DNA from: Deltaproteobacteria bacterium
GTDB taxonomy: Bacteria; Desulfobacterota; Desulfobacteria; Desulfobacterales; Desulfatirhabdiaceae
Assembly: GCA_016219185.1 (NCBI GenBank)
Contig: JACRBZ010000031.1
Span: forward strand, 1 to 64,000
Reading direction: 5' to 3'
Length of the DNA stretch: 64,000 bases
The notes beneath the pieces were generated by a model. It made no database searches, was not told where the DNA came from, and was given only the letters and a program-made list of their open reading frames with translations. The translations under genes and the position numbers were made by a program. Positions within the stretch are counted from its first letter, which is position 1; every line of letters begins with the position of its first letter. This document shows, one piece after another, positions 1 to 9,400 of this stretch.

Positions 1-1
1 T

Positions 2-1021
2 CACCAGACCGGGGAATGGCTTCCGGAAGCAACGCTTGAGGCTATTTTACGCCATGTCGTGGCCATCAAGGGGCCGCTTACCACGCCGGTGGGAAAAGGC
101 ATTCGAAGCGTCAATGTCACCCTTCGCCAGAAACTGGACCTTTACGCCTGTATTCGGCCTGTCTGCTATATCCAGGGTGTTCCCAGCCCCATGAAACATC
201 CGGAAAAAGTCAACATGGTGATTTTCCGTGAAAATACCGAAGATGTTTATGCCGGCATTGAATGGCAGTCCGGAAGCCGGGACGCTGAAAAAGTAATCCG
301 GTTTCTGAAGGAGGAAATGGGCGTTCAGATTCCGGATCAGGCCGGCATCGGCATCAAACCCATGAGTCCCCGAAACAGCAAGCGCCTTGTGGCCAGCGCC
401 ATCTCCCATGCGATTGAAAACCAGCTTCCATCCGTTACCCTGATGCACAAGGGCAATATCATGAAATTCACGGAAGGCGCCTTCTGTCAGTGGGGATATG
501 AGGTGGCACGGGAGAAATTTCCGGATCAAACGATCACTGAAAAAGCGCTTTTTGAAACCCATGGTGGGGTTCAGCCCAAGGGAAAGGTCGTGATCAAGGA
601 CCGGATCGCGGACATGCTGTTCCAGCAGGTGCTCTTACGGCCGGATGAATTTCACGTCATCGCCACCCCCAACCTGAACGGGGATTATCTTTCCGATGCC
701 CTGGCCGCCCAGACAGGAGGGCTTGGCATGGCACCCGGCGCCAATATCGGGGACAATTGCGCGGTATTTGAAGCCACGCACGGCACGGCCCCGAAATATG
801 CGGGACTGGACAAGGTCAATCCCGGCTCTTTGATTCTGTCCGCCGCCATGATGCTGGAGCACATGGCATGGAAGGAAGCTGCTGCCCGGATTCGAACCTC
901 CCTTCAGGCTGCCATTCAGGCCGGCATCGTCACCTATGATCTGGCACGTCAGATTCCCGGCGCAACCGAAGTCTCGTGTTCCGGTTTTGCCGAAGCCATG
1001 ATTCAACACATGGAGGAATAA
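2..1021 (+). CDS. icd: NADP-type isocitrate dehydrogenase, 5'-truncated by window edge
   Basis: This enzyme oxidatively decarboxylates isocitrate to 2-oxoglutarate in the TCA cycle. The reading frame is open from base 2 and matches the family before the first internal GTG (position 59), so the true start lies outside the window. Seen: the substrate-binding stretch [19 protein letters not shown], the [13 protein letters not shown] block, [12 protein letters not shown], and the C-terminal [21 protein letters not shown] coenzyme/metal region typical of the bacterial NADP enzymes. About 340 residues are present of a family length near 410. Its last codons hold the ribosome binding site of the next gene. 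Confidence 0.95.
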   Translation, partial: HQTGEWLPEATLEAILRHVVAIKGPLTTPVGKGIRSVNVTLRQKLDLYACIRPVCYIQGVPSPMKHPEKVNMVIFRENTEDVYAGIEWQSGSRDAEKVIRFLKEEMGVQIPDQAGIGIKPMSPRNSKRLVASAISHAIENQLPSVTLMHKGNIMKFTEGAFCQWGYEVAREKFPDQTITEKALFETHGGVQPKGKVVIKDRIADMLFQQVLLRPDEFHVIATPNLNGDYLSDALAAQTGGLGMAPGANIGDNCAVFEATHGTAPKYAGLDKVNPGSLILSAAMMLEHMAWKEAAARIRTSLQAAIQAGIVTYDLARQIPGATEVSCSGFAEAMIQHMEE

Positions 1022-1024
1022 GCC

Positions 1025-1834
1025 CTGTTCCGGATCATCAAAGCCTTTGCAACAGCCATTTTTCCCAGCCGGTGCCTGAACTGCAGGACCTTTATTCGCC
1101 CCGGCCCTCAAACGAATGAAAAACTGTGCACGACCATTGCCTTAACCTTCAGGCAGGCCATGAACCGCTTCCTGTGTCCAACCTGCTCAATGGATTTTCA
1201 GCCGGCTCAATCCCCTTTGTGTTCCCGGTGCGGCATCGTCTTTGCTGCAATCGATGGGGAGGATCATCTCTGCGAGAACTGCATTCGCACCCCCAGGCAT
1301 TTTCATCAGGCCCGCGCCGCCGGAATTTATGAGGGTGCATTCAGACGCGTGATTCAGGATTTCAAGTTTCATGGCAGAATTCACCTGGCCAGGCCTCTGG
1401 GACTGCTGATGCTGCACTGCTTTCACGACAATTACACGCAAAAAGTTTCGAGTGCTCCCGACATCGTCGTTCCGGTTCCGCTTCATGCCAGAAGGCACCG
1501 AATACGCGGATTTAATCAGGCATTTCTTCTGGCCAATCATTTAATTGACCTTAACCGTCAGCATTCAGACCGAAGGGCCTCCACCCTGGACGCAGACCGG
1601 GACATTCTGCAGCGATGCCGATGGACGGATCCACAGACCGGACTGAACAAGGACGGACGAAAAACAAACATTTTCAATGCATTCAGGGTCAATACTCCGG
1701 GAAAGACCACCGGGAAACATATCCTGCTCATTGATGATGTCTATACAACCGGAGCAACGGTTGACGAATGCGCCAGGATATTGATCCGGGACGGAGCGGC
1801 CCGCGTGGATGTCTTGACGCTGGCAAGGGCGTAA
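1025..1834 (+). CDS. comF: ComF family phosphoribosyltransferase-like protein, probable CTG start
   Basis: ComF proteins are cytoplasmic PRTase-fold proteins linked to DNA uptake or processing. The C-terminus carries the PRPP-binding loop LLIDDVYTTGATVDEC. The first ATG (1160) would cut off part of the N-terminal zinc finger: reading upstream in frame gives IFPSRCLNC, then LCPTC and CSRCG, and CENC follows. The frame is closed by the icd stop at 1019-1021. The only well-placed initiator is CTG at 1025, eight bases after GGAGG at 1012-1016, giving about 269 residues. The CTG start is inferred from the motif and the Shine-Dalgarno position. The gene is probably translationally coupled to icd. 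Confidence 0.85.
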   Translation: MFRIIKAFATAIFPSRCLNCRTFIRPGPQTNEKLCTTIALTFRQAMNRFLCPTCSMDFQPAQSPLCSRCGIVFAAIDGEDHLCENCIRTPRHFHQARAAGIYEGAFRRVIQDFKFHGRIHLARPLGLLMLHCFHDNYTQKVSSAPDIVVPVPLHARRHRIRGFNQAFLLANHLIDLNRQHSDRRASTLDADRDILQRCRWTDPQTGLNKDGRKTNIFNAFRVNTPGKTTGKHILLIDDVYTTGATVDECARILIRDGAARVDVLTLARA

Positions 1835-1838
1835 TCGC

Positions 1839-2594
1839 ATGATACACCGATACCATCATAACCTTTCCTATTTACAGTTTCCCCACCTGTCTGAGTATGC
1901 GGAAATCCGGCACGGGATTTTTACCCGTCAGGGCGGATTCAGCAAGGGCTGCTATCAAGGCTTGAATGTCGGCATGGGAAGCGGCGACGACATTGACCAT
2001 GTTCTTCGGAACCGCGCGGCCATTTCAGGCTGCATGGAGCATTCCGAGCTGGTATTTGCCGATCAGACCCATGGAACGACCATTATCAATCTTTCCGAAT
2101 GCGGCCCTTCCGGCAGTAGACTTTCCGGGGATGCCCTGATCACCGATACCCCGGGAAAATCCCTGGTTATTCAGACAGCGGATTGTCAGGCGGTTTTGAT
2201 TTATGATCCGGTTCGAAAAGCCGCGGCCAATATCCATTCCGGCTGGCGGGGCAGCATTCAGAATATTATTGGACTCACGGTCCAGGCCATGATAAAGGAG
2301 TTTAACTGCGACCCGAAGAATCTTCTGACAGGCATCGGCCCTTCCCTGGGTCCGTGCTGTGCGGAATTTATCCACTATCGCAGCGAAATACCCAAAGCGT
2401 TCTGGGCATACAAAAACCATATGGACTGCTTTGATTTTTGGACCCTGAGCAAGGATCAGTTGGCAGAGGCAGGAATTCCCGAAAACCATATTGTTTCCAG
2501 CAACCTCTGCACCCGGTGCCGGACGGATCTTTTTTTTTCATACCGAAAAGAAAAAACAACAGGTCGTTTTGCAGCGGTTATCGGAATCACATAA
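1839..2594 (+). CDS. pgeF: Peptidoglycan editing factor PgeF (YfiH/DUF152 family)
   Basis: This 251-residue protein belongs to the family once called multicopper polyphenol oxidase or laccase domain, now linked to removal of wrongly incorporated amino acids from peptidoglycan precursors. Visible signatures are the N-terminal HGIFTRQGGFSKG, the QTHG loop, the QTADCQAVLI block with the metal-binding cysteine, NIHSGWRGS with its histidine, and the C-terminal CTRCRTDLFFSYR. It starts four bases after the comF stop and is followed closely by pyrK, so it sits within one operon. Confidence 0.92.
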   Translation: MIHRYHHNLSYLQFPHLSEYAEIRHGIFTRQGGFSKGCYQGLNVGMGSGDDIDHVLRNRAAISGCMEHSELVFADQTHGTTIINLSECGPSGSRLSGDALITDTPGKSLVIQTADCQAVLIYDPVRKAAANIHSGWRGSIQNIIGLTVQAMIKEFNCDPKNLLTGIGPSLGPCCAEFIHYRSEIPKAFWAYKNHMDCFDFWTLSKDQLAEAGIPENHIVSSNLCTRCRTDLFFSYRKEKTTGRFAAVIGIT

Positions 2595-2608
2595 AAAGCC
2601 TTATTCCC

Positions 2609-3415
2609 ATGCATATCGACAACGCCACCATTTTATGGAATCAGCCCCTGGGTTCTTCCTGCTACCGGATCGGGATTACCACTTCCGCCCAGTATGCCTA
2701 TGCAACCCCTGGTCAGTTTGTGATGCTTCGCCTGCCGAACCAGACAGACCCCCTGCTTCGCAGGCCTTTTTCCATTCACCGGCTGATCGAGTCTGAAAAC
2801 GGCATTCTTCAGGGCATTGAAATTCTGGTGAAAGTCGTTGGCAGAATTACCCGCAGCCTTTCCTTCTGCCAGCCCGGCGATACCGTGGACATTATAGGGC
2901 CTCTGGGACATGGATTCTCCATCCCTCCGGACTGCAACCGCATTTTTTTGGCAGCCGGCGGCATCGGGGTTGCGCCCATGCTGTTTCTGGCAACCTCCCT
3001 TTTTAAAAAACAGTTTGACCTGTCACGTTGCATCCTGTTTCTGGGCGGCAGATCCAAGGCCGATATTTTATGCGAAGCGGATTTTTCCGCCCTGAATCTG
3101 CCGGTCATTATCACCACGGATGACGGCAGCCTGGGCGATCAGTGTCTGATCACCCACCCCCTGGAGATTTGCGCCAGAGAACAGCGACCCGACATCATTC
3201 TGGCCTGCGGTCCTTCGGCAATGCTGACATGTGTGGCCGGCATTGCCGAATCCCTGGACATTCCCTGCCAGATTTCCCTGGAAACCGCCATGGCCTGCGG
3301 CATGGGTGCCTGTCTGGGCTGTGCGGTCAAGGGTAAAAGCCCGGATGCCAGGCACCTTCATGCCTGCCTGGACGGTCCGGTCATGGATATCCGTCAGATT
3401 GATTTTTTGCATTGA
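2609..3415 (+). CDS. pyrK: Dihydroorotate dehydrogenase electron transfer subunit PyrK
   Basis: PyrK is the FAD/[2Fe-2S] subunit that passes electrons from dihydroorotate dehydrogenase to NAD+ in pyrimidine synthesis. The 268-residue protein has the FAD motif RRPFSIHR, a GGIGVAPM nucleotide-binding loop, and a C-terminal cluster site CGMGACLGCAVK followed by HACLDGPVMD. The start at 2609 was chosen because the family begins near this point; a longer in-frame extension overlaps pgeF and is not homologous-looking. No pyrD lies nearby, so a related ferredoxin-NADP reductase-like role cannot be fully excluded. Confidence 0.9.
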   Translation: MHIDNATILWNQPLGSSCYRIGITTSAQYAYATPGQFVMLRLPNQTDPLLRRPFSIHRLIESENGILQGIEILVKVVGRITRSLSFCQPGDTVDIIGPLGHGFSIPPDCNRIFLAAGGIGVAPMLFLATSLFKKQFDLSRCILFLGGRSKADILCEADFSALNLPVIITTDDGSLGDQCLITHPLEICAREQRPDIILACGPSAMLTCVAGIAESLDIPCQISLETAMACGMGACLGCAVKGKSPDARHLHACLDGPVMDIRQIDFLH

Positions 3416-3497
3416 CTTGAAAATGAACCTATGTTAGTTGCAGGAAACTTTAAACAGGAAGCCTGACCCCTTTCTGAACGAAAGGACGTTCTTTTTC

Positions 3498-3716
3498 ATG
3501 AAACGGGAAACCAGACGGAACATCAGGGAACTGGCCTATTACAGCAGCCTTGGATTATCGGTTGCCCTGTCCATTTTTATCGGGCTGGCTGCAGGCGTTT
3601 ATCTGGACAGATATTTTCAAAGTTCCCCCTGGCTGACCCTTATTTTTCTTTTCCTGGGAATTGCAGCCGGTTATCGCAACATTGGTCTGGCAATCCGGAA
3701 AAGCAGAAATTTGTAA
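3498..3716 (+). CDS. AtpZ/AtpI-family F0F1 ATPase-associated membrane protein
   Basis: This is a small (72 residues) two-helix membrane protein of the kind found first in many F0 clusters, proposed to help assemble the c-ring or move Mg2+/Ca2+. Two hydrophobic helices are seen, with the family pattern GxxxGxxLDRxFxSSPWLTL and GIAAGYRN. The ATG at 3498 was preferred over a TTG at 3438, because the family normally starts with a short charged stretch such as MKRETRRN. It directly precedes atpI. Confidence 0.8.
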   Translation: MKRETRRNIRELAYYSSLGLSVALSIFIGLAAGVYLDRYFQSSPWLTLIFLFLGIAAGYRNIGLAIRKSRNL

Positions 3717-3756
3717 TATCTTGCATAAATAATCATCAAGTGTATCTGAGCTATCA

Positions 3757-4155
3757 ATGACAGAAAATACCACGATTCAAAAAAACCTTTTGACCTTTGT
3801 TACCCGAGCCAACTGGCTGGTATTTGCAGTGGTGAGTGTCGGGGGATTTATCCTGACCACTCCGGACATGCTCTGGGGAATCCTTTTCGGGGGACTTATC
3901 GTGACCATCAATTTTCATCTGCTGTCCCGGACCCTGAAAAAATCGCTTACGCCGTCCAATCTTACCTCCCACAATGTCATTCTGGCCAAATACTATGTAC
4001 GGTTCATCCTCAGCGGATTTATCATATTTATTCTGATATCCGGACATTATGTCCACCCTCTGGGACTTTTTATCGGTCTTTCAGTTGTTGTCGCCAGCAT
4101 TATGCTCGCCACGCTTCGTGAACTTAAAAACCTTTTTTTCAAGGAGGCAATGTAA
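3757..4155 (+). CDS. atpI: ATP synthase subunit I (AtpI)
   Basis: This 132-residue membrane protein has four predicted hydrophobic segments. It lies between the AtpZ-like gene and atpB, as expected for AtpI, an assembly factor for the c-ring. Its sequence is poorly conserved, so the call rests on size, topology and context. AAGGAGG at 4140-4146, just before its stop, serves as the ribosome binding site for atpB, whose GTG begins one base after the atpI stop. Confidence 0.75.
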   Translation: MTENTTIQKNLLTFVTRANWLVFAVVSVGGFILTTPDMLWGILFGGLIVTINFHLLSRTLKKSLTPSNLTSHNVILAKYYVRFILSGFIIFILISGHYVHPLGLFIGLSVVVASIMLATLRELKNLFFKEAM

Positions 4156-4156
4156 G

Positions 4157-4846
4157 GTGGAACATCCCTATCTCTTTTTTGTCAAGCTATTCGAGGCCAT
4201 CGGCCTGGGACATTTTGCTCATGCCTATCCCCATGTCATCTATTCATGGGTTGTCATGACGCTCCTGGTCGTCTTTGGCGCGTTAGGTACAAAAAGCATC
4301 AGCATGATTCCTTCAAAGGGGCAGAATTTCTTTGAAGTGGTCATTTCCGGAATTGAAGAATTCATGGTGGATGTCACCGGAGAGGAAGGACGCTGGTTAT
4401 TGCCGCTGGCTGCCACGATTTTCATCTATATTTTTACTTCGAATTTGATTGGACTGGTGCCGGGCTTTTTCCCCCCAACCGCCAGCCTGAATACCACGGC
4501 ATCCTGCGCGCTTACGGTTGTCGTCTTTACCCACATTATCGGCGTCAAATACCACGGCATCAAATATATCAAGCATTTTTGCGGTCCGGTGTGGTGGATG
4601 ATTCCGATTATTCTGCCCATTGAACTCATCGGTCACCTTGCCAGAATCCTGTCTCTTTCCTTCCGTCTTTTTGGAAATATGATGGGTCATGAACTGGTTC
4701 TGGGAATTCTGTTCTTCCTGGCAGGCGCTTTCTTCGCCCCGCTGCCCATTATGGCGCTGGGTATTTTTGTGGCGCTGGTTCAGGCATTTGTTTTCTTTCT
4801 GCTTTCGATCATGTATTTCACCGGCGCCATGGAACATGCGCATTGA
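4157..4846 (+). CDS. atpB: ATP synthase F0 subunit a
   Basis: Subunit a forms the ion half-channels facing the c-ring. The 229-residue protein has the characteristic helices, including the conserved arginine helix LSLSFRLFGNMMGHELVLG with the essential Arg, and a C-terminal AFVFFLLSIMYFTGAMEHAH tail. The GTG start at 4157 follows AAGGAGG at 4140-4146 and makes a protein of normal length; the longer upstream frame overlaps atpI and is not used. Confidence 0.95.
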   Translation: MEHPYLFFVKLFEAIGLGHFAHAYPHVIYSWVVMTLLVVFGALGTKSISMIPSKGQNFFEVVISGIEEFMVDVTGEEGRWLLPLAATIFIYIFTSNLIGLVPGFFPPTASLNTTASCALTVVVFTHIIGVKYHGIKYIKHFCGPVWWMIPIILPIELIGHLARILSLSFRLFGNMMGHELVLGILFFLAGAFFAPLPIMALGIFVALVQAFVFFLLSIMYFTGAMEHAH

Positions 4847-4900
4847 TCCGAAGCCTCGATAAGAAGACAGCCTTTTATCGATATGTTAACACAGGTCGCA

Positions 4901-4915
4901 TCGTAGCGACTACGA
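4901..4915. other. Short perfect stem-loop between atpB and atpE
   Basis: TCGTAG and CTACGA flank a CGA loop in the 143-base gap before atpE. No U-run follows, so it is not an intrinsic terminator. It might stabilise the atpE transcript, since the c subunit is needed in many copies; this is an inference. Confidence 0.35.
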
Positions 4916-4989
4916 ATAAAAGTTCACCAGGTTTGGGATAATGGAAGAAGCCCAAATGTATTCACATTAACCAGAAGGAGAAAGAAAGT

Positions 4990-5271
4990 ATGGAAGCACA
5001 AGCATTACAGTTTTTTATCGCATGCGTAACGGCAGCAGGTTTCGGTATTGCAGTAGCAGCATTTGGTTGCGGTATTGCCCAGGGTCTTGGCTTAAAAGCC
5101 GCAGTTGAAGGCATTGCACGAAATCCCGAATCTTCCGGAAAAGTCACCGTTACCCTGCTGATCGGTCTGGCCATGATCGAGTCTCTTTGTATTTATGCAC
5201 TCGTCATCGCGCTGATCCTCATCTATGCGCATCCGCAGGCAGCAGCAATCGCCAAACTGTTCGGCAAATAA
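4990..5271 (+). CDS. atpE: ATP synthase F0 subunit c
   Basis: The c subunit is a helical hairpin whose ring carries ions during rotation. The 93-residue protein has an N-terminal helix with glycine repeats, the polar loop ARNPES, and the carboxylate helix with Glu64 ([20 protein letters not shown]). Gln31 in helix 1, Glu64 and Ser65 in helix 2 match three of the ligands known for Na+-binding c-rings, although the following Thr of those rings is Leu66 here. AGAAGGAGA precedes the ATG. The F1 genes and subunit b are not in the window, so the F0 and F1 operons are separate. Confidence 0.95.
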   Translation: MEAQALQFFIACVTAAGFGIAVAAFGCGIAQGLGLKAAVEGIARNPESSGKVTVTLLIGLAMIESLCIYALVIALILIYAHPQAAAIAKLFGK

Positions 5272-5302
5272 TTTGTTTATAAAATTTTAGTTCAAAAGAG
5301 AA

Positions 5303-5358
5303 GGGGTGATGTTCTCAATAAATTGAGACATTGCTCTTTCTCTATATCCGGTAACCCC
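5303..5358. other. Nested inverted repeats downstream of atpE
   Basis: A perfect 7-bp stem, TCTCAAT at 5313-5319 and ATTGAGA at 5322-5328 with an AA loop, sits inside a longer-range pairing of GGGGT (5303-5307) with ACCCC (5354-5358). It could end or stabilise the atp transcript, but no clear U-tract follows. Confidence 0.35.
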
Positions 5359-5453
5359 CTCGTTGTAACCCGAATGCGGTGGAACCGTTTTCCCTCTCTG
5401 CTGAAGTAAAAAAACCCTCTGTCACTATCCGCGAACGTTTAAAATCCCCATCA

Positions 5454-5469
5454 TGGCAGGGCGTTTGCC
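5454..5469 (+). promoter_or_regulatory. Possible sigma-54 promoter (weaker match)
   Basis: TGGCAG-N5-TTGCC has the GG and GC doublets at the 12-base spacing needed for -24/-12 recognition, with one mismatch in each element. It lies about 165 bases before the ATG of the secreted protein at 5636. The same bases form a TGGCA/TGCCA palindrome, so a repressor site is an alternative. The rest of the 5272-5635 gap shows only the stem-loop noted above. Confidence 0.3.
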
Positions 5470-5635
5470 ACCTGCTTTTCACACATAAATGTCCCTGAGC
5501 CTCCCGCTTCCCGGTTCAGAACCGACTCTGGAAAAATAATATTACTAAAGTTATTTTAGATAGTGACGATATCTACCACCAAGAAACAAGTTTGCAGGAA
5601 AATATGGTTTCACTTCATTGGCAATCGGAGGTATC

Positions 5636-6295
5636 ATGAAAAAGGGGATTTATGGATTCGGGCTGTTGATTTTTCTGGTTTTTTGTTGCAGTCAGGAGAT
5701 ATTGGCAAATATCACGTTGAATGTAAACGCCAAATCTAATACATCGGCCAACAAGATTGTTTATGACGCCGCAGGCAAACCTGTAACGGTAACCTTACCC
5801 TGGAAAGAAAAAGCGGTGTATGGCAGTGATGGAGAAGTTTCAATTTCGGTCAAAAACGTGCTGAAAGGTGATCTCATCATAAAAGCAGATATCTTTTCAG
5901 CTTCTTCTTCTACGGGTCACATGAGTTCTTCTAGCGCCTGGTTGAAATATGGTTCCGTTCCTGGCCCATTTAATACTATGACTAAAGTCGTAGAACTCGT
6001 CGCAGATACTAAAAATGCATCAAACAGCACTGAGATCATTAATAAGACAGTTCTGGCCACCCTGTGCCTAGAAAAACAACTCACCGCAAATACAACAATT
6101 ACCTTGTTTGATTTTTTTACAAAACTCAGTTCGCCTGCACACATCATCCTTACGGCCATTCTGGTGGATGACGCAACAGCCACATCTCCACAAATTATGG
6201 GCGTTGATGTCCAGACAATTTTCTTTAATTATATTGACCCAACTGTCACTCCGACCCCGACCCCGATCTGGTTAAAGCTCATTCAATCAGATTGA
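5636..6295 (+). CDS. Secreted protein of unknown function with Thr-Pro tail
   Basis: I do not recognise this 219-residue protein. The ATG at 5636 follows GGAGG and yields a clear Sec signal peptide: MKKG, a hydrophobic core, and a likely cleavage site near LAN. The mature part is rich in Ser, Thr and beta-branched residues, as in extracellular or surface beta-proteins. It ends with a short PTVTPTPTP linker and only about nine more residues (IWLKLIQSD), which looks like a linker that has lost its partner domain or a short anchor. It is an isolated gene between atpE and the convergent GlmS-like gene. Confidence 0.6.
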   Translation: MKKGIYGFGLLIFLVFCCSQEILANITLNVNAKSNTSANKIVYDAAGKPVTVTLPWKEKAVYGSDGEVSISVKNVLKGDLIIKADIFSASSSTGHMSSSSAWLKYGSVPGPFNTMTKVVELVADTKNASNSTEIINKTVLATLCLEKQLTANTTITLFDFFTKLSSPAHIILTAILVDDATATSPQIMGVDVQTIFFNYIDPTVTPTPTPIWLKLIQSD

Positions 6296-6419
6296 TCCTG
6301 ACCCGCCGAGATATTCGCTTTGGCGGATATGCTTCGAAGAAATTTGATTTAAGTTTCTAAACGGTGCCATACCAAAGCTTTTATAAAGCCATCGCGTATC
6401 GAAAGCTTAAATGATCATC

Positions 6420-9400
6420 TTATTCAAAAGACGGCAACGGATTCAGCGCAGTCCGAGAAATGATATATTCCGCCGTTTTTTCAGCAGACTGGCCGAAAAG
6501 ATCTTCCATGCGCACCCATTCCAGATAGGTGTCGTGCCAGGGGGCGCTGGTTTCCTGAACGATGTTCTTGATCCGCTCATGCTTTCCGCCAAGGGCCTTG
6601 ATTTTTACAGGCAATGGCACCTGATCTTTAAAGGCTATGTGAAGCAGCATCAGATTGCTGATGCTGTTGGCAGAAGTGGCTGAGAAAATAGGAATGATGA
6701 TGATATTGCGGTCATCATTGCGGCCCCTTCCGATGAACACATTCCCTTCCCGGACAATGATGCGCTTGGTGCCCTGAAGCCGCGAATCAGTTTCAACCCT
6801 TGAAGTCAAGGGGGCAAGGGAACCGGTTTTCTGCCTGACCGAGATAGTGGTCTGATCGGTGATTTCTCCCAGGACATTCAGGCCGTCAATGCCGTAAAGA
6901 ATGGCGCCGTTTATTTTCGAGACGATTCCCTGAAGATTTTTTAAGACCCGAATGTTGCTGCTGGTCAATTGAGAAATGCCAAATTCGCTTTGTGCCAGAA
7001 CGTCAAAGATAATCCCTTCGATTTTCTCAATGATCCGGCTGGTGCCGACGGTTACGGTTTTGGCCTGATGCTTGATGGCATCAATGGGTCTGGCCATGTA
7101 GTTAATGGCTTCTCCCAGAGAATCGAACAAGGTGCTCAGCATATGCTGGGCAGTTCCCTTCTTTCCAAAATCAAGCTCAAAATCCGAAACAGGGAGTCTC
7201 CCGGCCAGATATTTCAGCAAGATGGACAGATCAGCGCCAGCCTGATAGCCCATCGTGGCGCAAAGACCTTTTTTTTCATTTTTCTTCTTCAACAGATAAT
7301 AGAATTCAGCAACCTTTTCCCGGAACGGCCTTTCCAGAACCAGTTCATACACATCCATTCCATCCTGGATATATCGATCAACCGTCTGCTGAAGTTCTTC
7401 GCGGAAATCATATAAGAGCTTCGAGCCTTCATTGATCGCCAGAGCCGCATAATATCCCCAGATATGGCCGACCAGGGTGTTGACGACCGGCGACAGATGC
7501 TGGGGAACGATCGGAACATGGAACACGTCATCCGCATAAGGCCCAAACCGGTCTTCCCCTTCATCGGCAATGACCACCACGGCAGACTTATGGGCTTTAA
7601 AAATTGCCGTATCCTTGATGACATCCCCGATGACAACCCCACGCGTTCCGGCTGCGCAAACGATGATGAGCGGCTCCGAAGACAAATCGATGTGTTTTTT
7701 GTCTTCGACATAATCAGAGGATATGGTTTTATAGCAAAGCTCACTGAGCTTGATCCGGATTTCATCCGCGGAAGACTTATTGGGACCGCTCCCGACCACC
7801 GCCCAGTAGGTTCGCGTCTGGGCCAGCCTTCTGGCTGATTCGCGAATCCCTTGCTGAAGAGAGAGAATATGGCGCATCTGCTGTGGAAGCTTTAACAGAT
7901 GATGGAGTTCTTCAGCAATAAACTCAGGTGTCCGCCTTCCCTGAAGTCCGGCCAGAAACAAACCGAGCAGCGCACCTGCAACGATCTGGGAATAAAAGGC
8001 CTTGGTTGATGCCACGGACATTTCGATGTCACGACCGCTGCTGGTATACATCACCCCTTGAACCTTAAAAGTAATGTCGGAATCCCGGCGGTTCACGATG
8101 GCAAGCGTGCTGGCGCCTCTTTCCCGTACCATATCCACGGTACGATTGGTATCTGCAGTGGTTCCGGACTGAGTAATGGCAATCACCAGGACATCGCGCA
8201 TGTTCCCTGTGGCTCCGGGGCTGGACAGCTTGAATCCGCTCAGTTCAGAGGCTTTCATGGCTGAAATCTGAACATTCGGATCATCCAGATAATAATTTAA
8301 AATATCCGCGCAGGCCTGGGCTGCAATGCCGGCAGTGCCCTGACCGATAAAGAATATCCGGCGGATGGATTTTTGACCAAAGGCCTGCCGGATTTCTTGC
8401 GGAATGACGCTTTCGCTCAGCAAAACAGATGGAAGTCTGGTATCCGGATGAATCCGCCATCGGTTCACCAGGGTTTTTTCAACGGAAGCCGGCGCCTCGG
8501 AAATCTCCTTTAAAAAATAATGGGGGAAATTCTGGCGGTCAATATCTCTTGAAGTGATTTGAGTGGTTTTAACATCGGATTCACTCAGGGCTATCGGCAT
8601 GCCATTATAGTACATGGCCTTGATTTCGGATACGGACCCGCCCGAGTCCTGATTCAGAATAAATATCTGGCCCTGGGTTCTGCCTTCGGGCCCTTCAACA
8701 GCCTTTTCCCCATCCATTTTCACAAATCGATGGGTATCTTCGACAAAACCATAAACCTCTGAAACCGGCATATAGTGTTCTTCACAAAGACCCACGAAAA
8801 TGGTCTGGCCACTGCCTTTCTGGGCCAGAAACAGCTTTCCGGGAGCAAGATCCGTTGTCATGAAAATGGCGTGTGATCCCTTGAACGTGTTTACGGCCTG
8901 CCGGAACGCATCTTCTATCTTCATCCCGCTTTGGATAAACTTATGGATCTGAAGCGGAATGATTTTTGTGTCCGTGGTAATGTCGGCGGGAACTTGAATG
9001 CCATCCTGCTCAAAGGCTGCCTTCAACTCCTGATAATTGTCAATATCCCCATTCAAAGCAGCCTGAATGACGCCAACGTCATCAAAGCTGATTTCCGATG
9101 TCCGGTTATCCACGGGATGACAGTTGGCCGGCGATATTGCACCCACCGAAGCCCACCGGGTGTGGGCAAAAACCATCAGGGAACGGCAGGGAATTGCCGC
9201 AATGAGATGAAAGATTTCATCTTCACGGATCTGCCGGCGGATAAAGGCTATGTTATCCCCCAGTCGGCCGATTTCCGCAGCTACTTTATACGTAAAAGCC
9301 ATCGAAATACGAGGTTCTCCGCCCTGTTGACGGGACTCGCGCAGGCTGATCCCCCGGTTTAAAAGAATTTCCTGGTTGGTCCGGGCAGATAGTTCCAGGG

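Noticed and set aside
3407..3435. Promoter TTGCAT/TATGTT before the atp genes
   Set aside because: Only three and four of six positions match; read-through from pyrK is just as likely.
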